The translations under genes and the position numbers were made by a program. Shown here in pieces: positions 62,138-64,000 of a stretch of DNA of 64,000 nucleotides (position 1 is the stretch's first letter; each line of letters begins with the position of its first letter). Origin of the DNA: Pseudomonadota bacterium (GTDB lineage: Bacteria; Pseudomonadota; Alphaproteobacteria; Acetobacterales; Acetobacteraceae); assembly GCA_021780935.1 (NCBI GenBank), contig JAJXXT010000141.1, positions 1 through 64,000 on the forward strand, read 5' to 3'. The notes beneath the pieces are model-generated. The model was given only the letters and a program-made list of their open reading frames with translations, searched no databases and was not told the origin of the DNA.

Positions 62138-62790
62138 ATGGGCGCTTCCGAGGCGGGGATGCGCCAGCTCGGCGGCTCTGCCGCGGCGGCGCGATACCAT
62201 GCCTCCATCAGCGGGTGGGCGCGAACCGCGTCGCAATAGGCCCGGCTGATCGCCGAAAGCTCCGGCTGATACGTCAGGAAACGGCATACGACGGGCGCAT
62301 ACATCACGTCCGCCAAGGTGAAATCAGCGCCGAACAGAAACGGCCCGCCGGTGCCGAAGCGGCTGCGGCAGTCGCGCCAGATGGTCTCGATCCGCGCGAT
62401 ATCGGCCAGCACCTCGGGCGTTCTGCCCGCACCGGCGGCGCTGCGGAACAGGCTCATCGGCATCGCCTGGCGCAGCGCGCGGAACCCCGCATGCATCTCG
62501 CTCGCGACGCTGCGCGCCAGCGCCCGTGCGGCGCGGTCCGCCGGCCACAGCCCCGGCTTCAGCTCCGCGCAGTATTCGCCGATCGCCAGCGACTCCCAGA
62601 TCAGGTTGCCGTCATGGTCCAGCACCGGCACCGTGCCGCCGGGCGAGATGGTGTGGATGCTCGCCGTATAGCCCCCGGCCAGCGGCATCACGACCTCCTC
62701 CACGTCCAGCCCCGCCAGCCGCACCGGCAGCCAGCCCCTGAGCGACCAGGACGAATAGCGTCTGGTGCCGATGATGATCCGTCCGCGCAT
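62134..62790 (-). CDS. Glutathione S-transferase family protein
   Basis: 218 residues. The N-terminal thioredoxin-like domain starts IIIGTRRYSSWSLRGWLPVRLAGLD with the SSWS catalytic serine region, then GTVPVLDHDGNLIWESLAIGEY, whose ES pair binds glutathione. The C-terminal helical domain has FLFGADFTLADVMYAPVVCRF. GGGGAGGG stands four bases before the ATG 62790. A conjugating or isomerase role cannot be told from sequence. It is convergent with the AKR gene. Confidence 0.92.
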   Translation of the reverse strand: MRGRIIIGTRRYSSWSLRGWLPVRLAGLDVEEVVMPLAGGYTASIHTISPGGTVPVLDHDGNLIWESLAIGEYCAELKPGLWPADRAARALARSVASEMHAGFRALRQAMPMSLFRSAAGAGRTPEVLADIARIETIWRDCRSRFGTGGPFLFGADFTLADVMYAPVVCRFLTYQPELSAISRAYCDAVRAHPLMEAWYRAAAAEPPSWRIPASEAPI

Positions 62791-62925
62791 GGAACCCTCC
62801 CCTGGTGGCCGCCCCTCTGGCTCGCCGCTTTTCCTGTCCACGAATCGCACGATGGCAGCCCCGCGCCAACCCTCCTTGCCCTGGCCTCGCGGTCGCGCGA
62901 CGCTCGACCCTCGTAAGGAGCCGTC

Positions 62926-62955
62926 GATGCGCGATCTGACGATGCACGATCTGAC
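62926..62955. repeat. Near-exact 15-base tandem duplication at a gene start
   Basis: GATGCGCGATCTGAC (62926-62940) is followed directly by GATGCACGATCTGAC (62941-62955), 14 of 15 bases the same. It duplicates the start codon context and gives the peptide start MRDLTMHDLT. Confidence 0.85.
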
Positions 62956-64000
62956 CGGCCGCAAGGAGAGCCTCGCCGCCGTTTGCGCTGCGGCGGCCTG
63001 AGTTGCCGGGCCCGACGCCCGACCCCGTCGCCTCCGACGAAACGCTGCCGGCGGCGGCTGATGTCGTCGTCATCGGCGGCGGCATTGCCGGTACCTGCAC
63101 GGCGCTGACGCTGGCCGAGCGCGGGGTTTCCGTCGTGCTGTGCGAAAAGGGCGAGATCGGCGCCGAGCAGTCCAGCCGCAACTGGGGCTGGGTGCGCAAG
63201 ATGGGTCGCGACCCGCGCGAGCTTCCGCTGGCGATCGAGGCGTTGCGCCAGTGGAACGGCATGGACCAGCGCGTCGCCGCGGCGACCGGGTTTCGCGTCG
63301 GGGGCATCGCCTATCTCTGCGACGACGAGGCGGCGGTGGCCAAGCGCGAGACATGGCTGGAGCGTGCCCGCCCCTACCAGCTCGACACGCGCATCATCGG
63401 CCCGGACGAGGTCGCGAAACTGATGCCGGGCACCGGGCGGCGATACGCGGGCGCGCTCTACACCGCGAGCGACGGCCAGGCGGAGCCGCAGAAGGCGGCA
63501 CCGGCCATTGCCCGCGCGGCGCGCCGGGCCGGGGCCGCGGTGTTCACGCGCTGCGCTGTGCGCGGCATCGAAACCAATGCCGGGCGTGTCGCCGCGGCGG
63601 TGACGGAGCGTGGGCGCATTCGCTGCCAGAGCGTGGTGCTGGCCGGCGGCGCCTGGTCGCGCCTGTTCGCGGGCTCGCTCGGCATCGAGCTGCCACAGCT
63701 CAAGATGCTGTCCTCCGTCATGCGCACCGCGCCCCTGCCGGCGGGCGAGGTAGCGCCCGATATCGCCGCCCTCGGCCACGGCTACGCGCTGCGCCGGCGC
63801 GACGATGGCGGCTACACGCTCACCCACGGCCGCTTCGGTTTTCACGACCTGGTGCCGGATTCGTTCCGGTTGTTTTTCGATTTCCAGGCGGCGTGGAAGC
63901 TGGAGCGCAGGGACGTGCATGTGCGCCTCGGCCGGCGCTTTCTGGAGGAGGCGCGGCTGCCCCGCCGCTGGGCGCTGGACGCGCCGTCGCCGTTCGAGCA
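62927..64000 (+). CDS. DAO-type FAD oxidoreductase, partial, with probable frameshift near the start
   Basis: The FAD domain is read from about 63003 to the window end without a stop: ADVVVIGGGIAGTCTALTLAERG, then IGAEQSSRNWGWVRKMGRD, a signature of a proteobacterial D-amino-acid oxidase-like group, and VVLAGGAWSRLFAGSLG. This frame has no ATG; its first usable codon is TTG 63003. A good start exists at ATG 62927 with AAGGAG upstream, but it reads MRDLTMHDLTGRKESLAAVC in another frame and ends at TGA 62999-63001. A one-base shift near 62995-63002 would join the two into a normal N-terminus. Either the gene is frameshifted, or the TTG is used after a short leader peptide. The 3' end is outside the window. 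Confidence 0.75.

Noticed and set aside
62765..63001. Independent small gene before the last oxidoreductase
   Set aside because: Its first part overlaps the GST start region without conservation; only the 24 codons from 62927 look translated, and they fit better as the N-terminus of the oxidoreductase.

Overview
The window is about 64 kb of very G+C-rich DNA (roughly 70% by eye) with dense, often overlapping genes. It looks like an alphaproteobacterial chromosome, most probably a member of the Acetobacteraceae or a close Rhodospirillales relative. The evidence is a GroEL C-terminus ending in a GGGMGDMDF tail, a SAM-II riboswitch before an O-succinylhomoserine sulfhydrylase, an HpnK hopanoid-associated protein, a glnK-amtB pair, many Hint/AKR/SDR/FAD-oxidoreductase genes, and a short AAGAAAGAA-type hairpin of a kind I recall from Acetobacteraceae genomes. 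I see no insertion sequence, phage, CRISPR array or rRNA, so this is ordinary chromosome with an unusually large share of catabolic and redox genes.

Layout. 1-0.4 kb: end of groEL with its terminator. 0.4-4.1 kb (minus): HtrA/DegP-like lipoprotein protease, OmpR-type regulator, sensor kinase and a small secreted protein, probably one envelope-stress unit. 4.2-9.5 kb (minus): HrpB helicase, preceded by a tightly overlapping cyclic-amidohydrolase / Asp-Glu-hydantoin racemase / NodB-type deacetylase (PuuE-like) set that suggests hydantoin or ureide breakdown. 9.6-11.5 kb: KirBac potassium channel and glutathionyl-hydroquinone reductase. 11.6-15.5 kb: tRNA-Gly(CCC), then a SAM-II riboswitch driving metZ, followed by a cytochrome P450 translationally coupled to an LpxL-like acyltransferase. 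15.8-17.8 kb: a single-chain aconitase X and tRNA-Arg(CCT). 18-20.7 kb: beta-keto acid cleavage enzyme, M19 dipeptidase and aldo/keto reductase in one operon. 20.9-26.8 kb: persulfide-dioxygenase-like hydrolase, an orphan EnvZ-like kinase, an unknown protein behind an unusual array of repeated half-sites, a ClC channel with CBS domains, and a divergent MarR regulator.

26.8-34.8 kb: RsiV-like secreted protein and acyl-CoA synthetase; divergently, an alpha/beta hydrolase plus PhzS-like monooxygenase; then SDR, Gfo/Idh/MocA dehydrogenase and OtsA (no OtsB). 35.1-37 kb: a striking fusion of a subtilisin-like domain (catalytic Asp replaced by Glu), a PPC-like beta-sandwich and a C-terminal Hint autoprocessing domain. 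37-41.9 kb: S9 peptidase, gamma-glutamyltransferase, NIPSNAP protein and AKR. 41.9-45 kb: UbiH-type hydroxylase and, divergently, glnK-amtB behind a probable NtrC/sigma-54 promoter. 45-47.3 kb: thioredoxin-TPR protein, LON-substrate-binding-like protein and DUF1489 protein. 47.3-49.6 kb: MFS exporter and its TetR regulator, with a near-identical operator before each. 49.7-53.2 kb: atypical Nramp-family transporter, M20 amidohydrolase, HpnK. 53.3-57.9 kb: PaoABC-like molybdenum aldehyde oxidoreductase with a divergent TetR and a perfect palindromic operator. 57.9-64 kb: thioesterase, SDR with a degenerate active site, DAO-type oxidase, hydrolase, AKR, GST, and a second DAO-type oxidoreductase that runs off the window and appears frameshifted near its start.

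The most noteworthy items are the subtilase-Hint fusion, the riboswitch and nitrogen-regulated promoter, two operator sets that tie TetR regulators to their neighbours, and the repeated half-site array upstream of an uncharacterised gene. All functional statements are from reading sequence and remembered family motifs; no database search was run.
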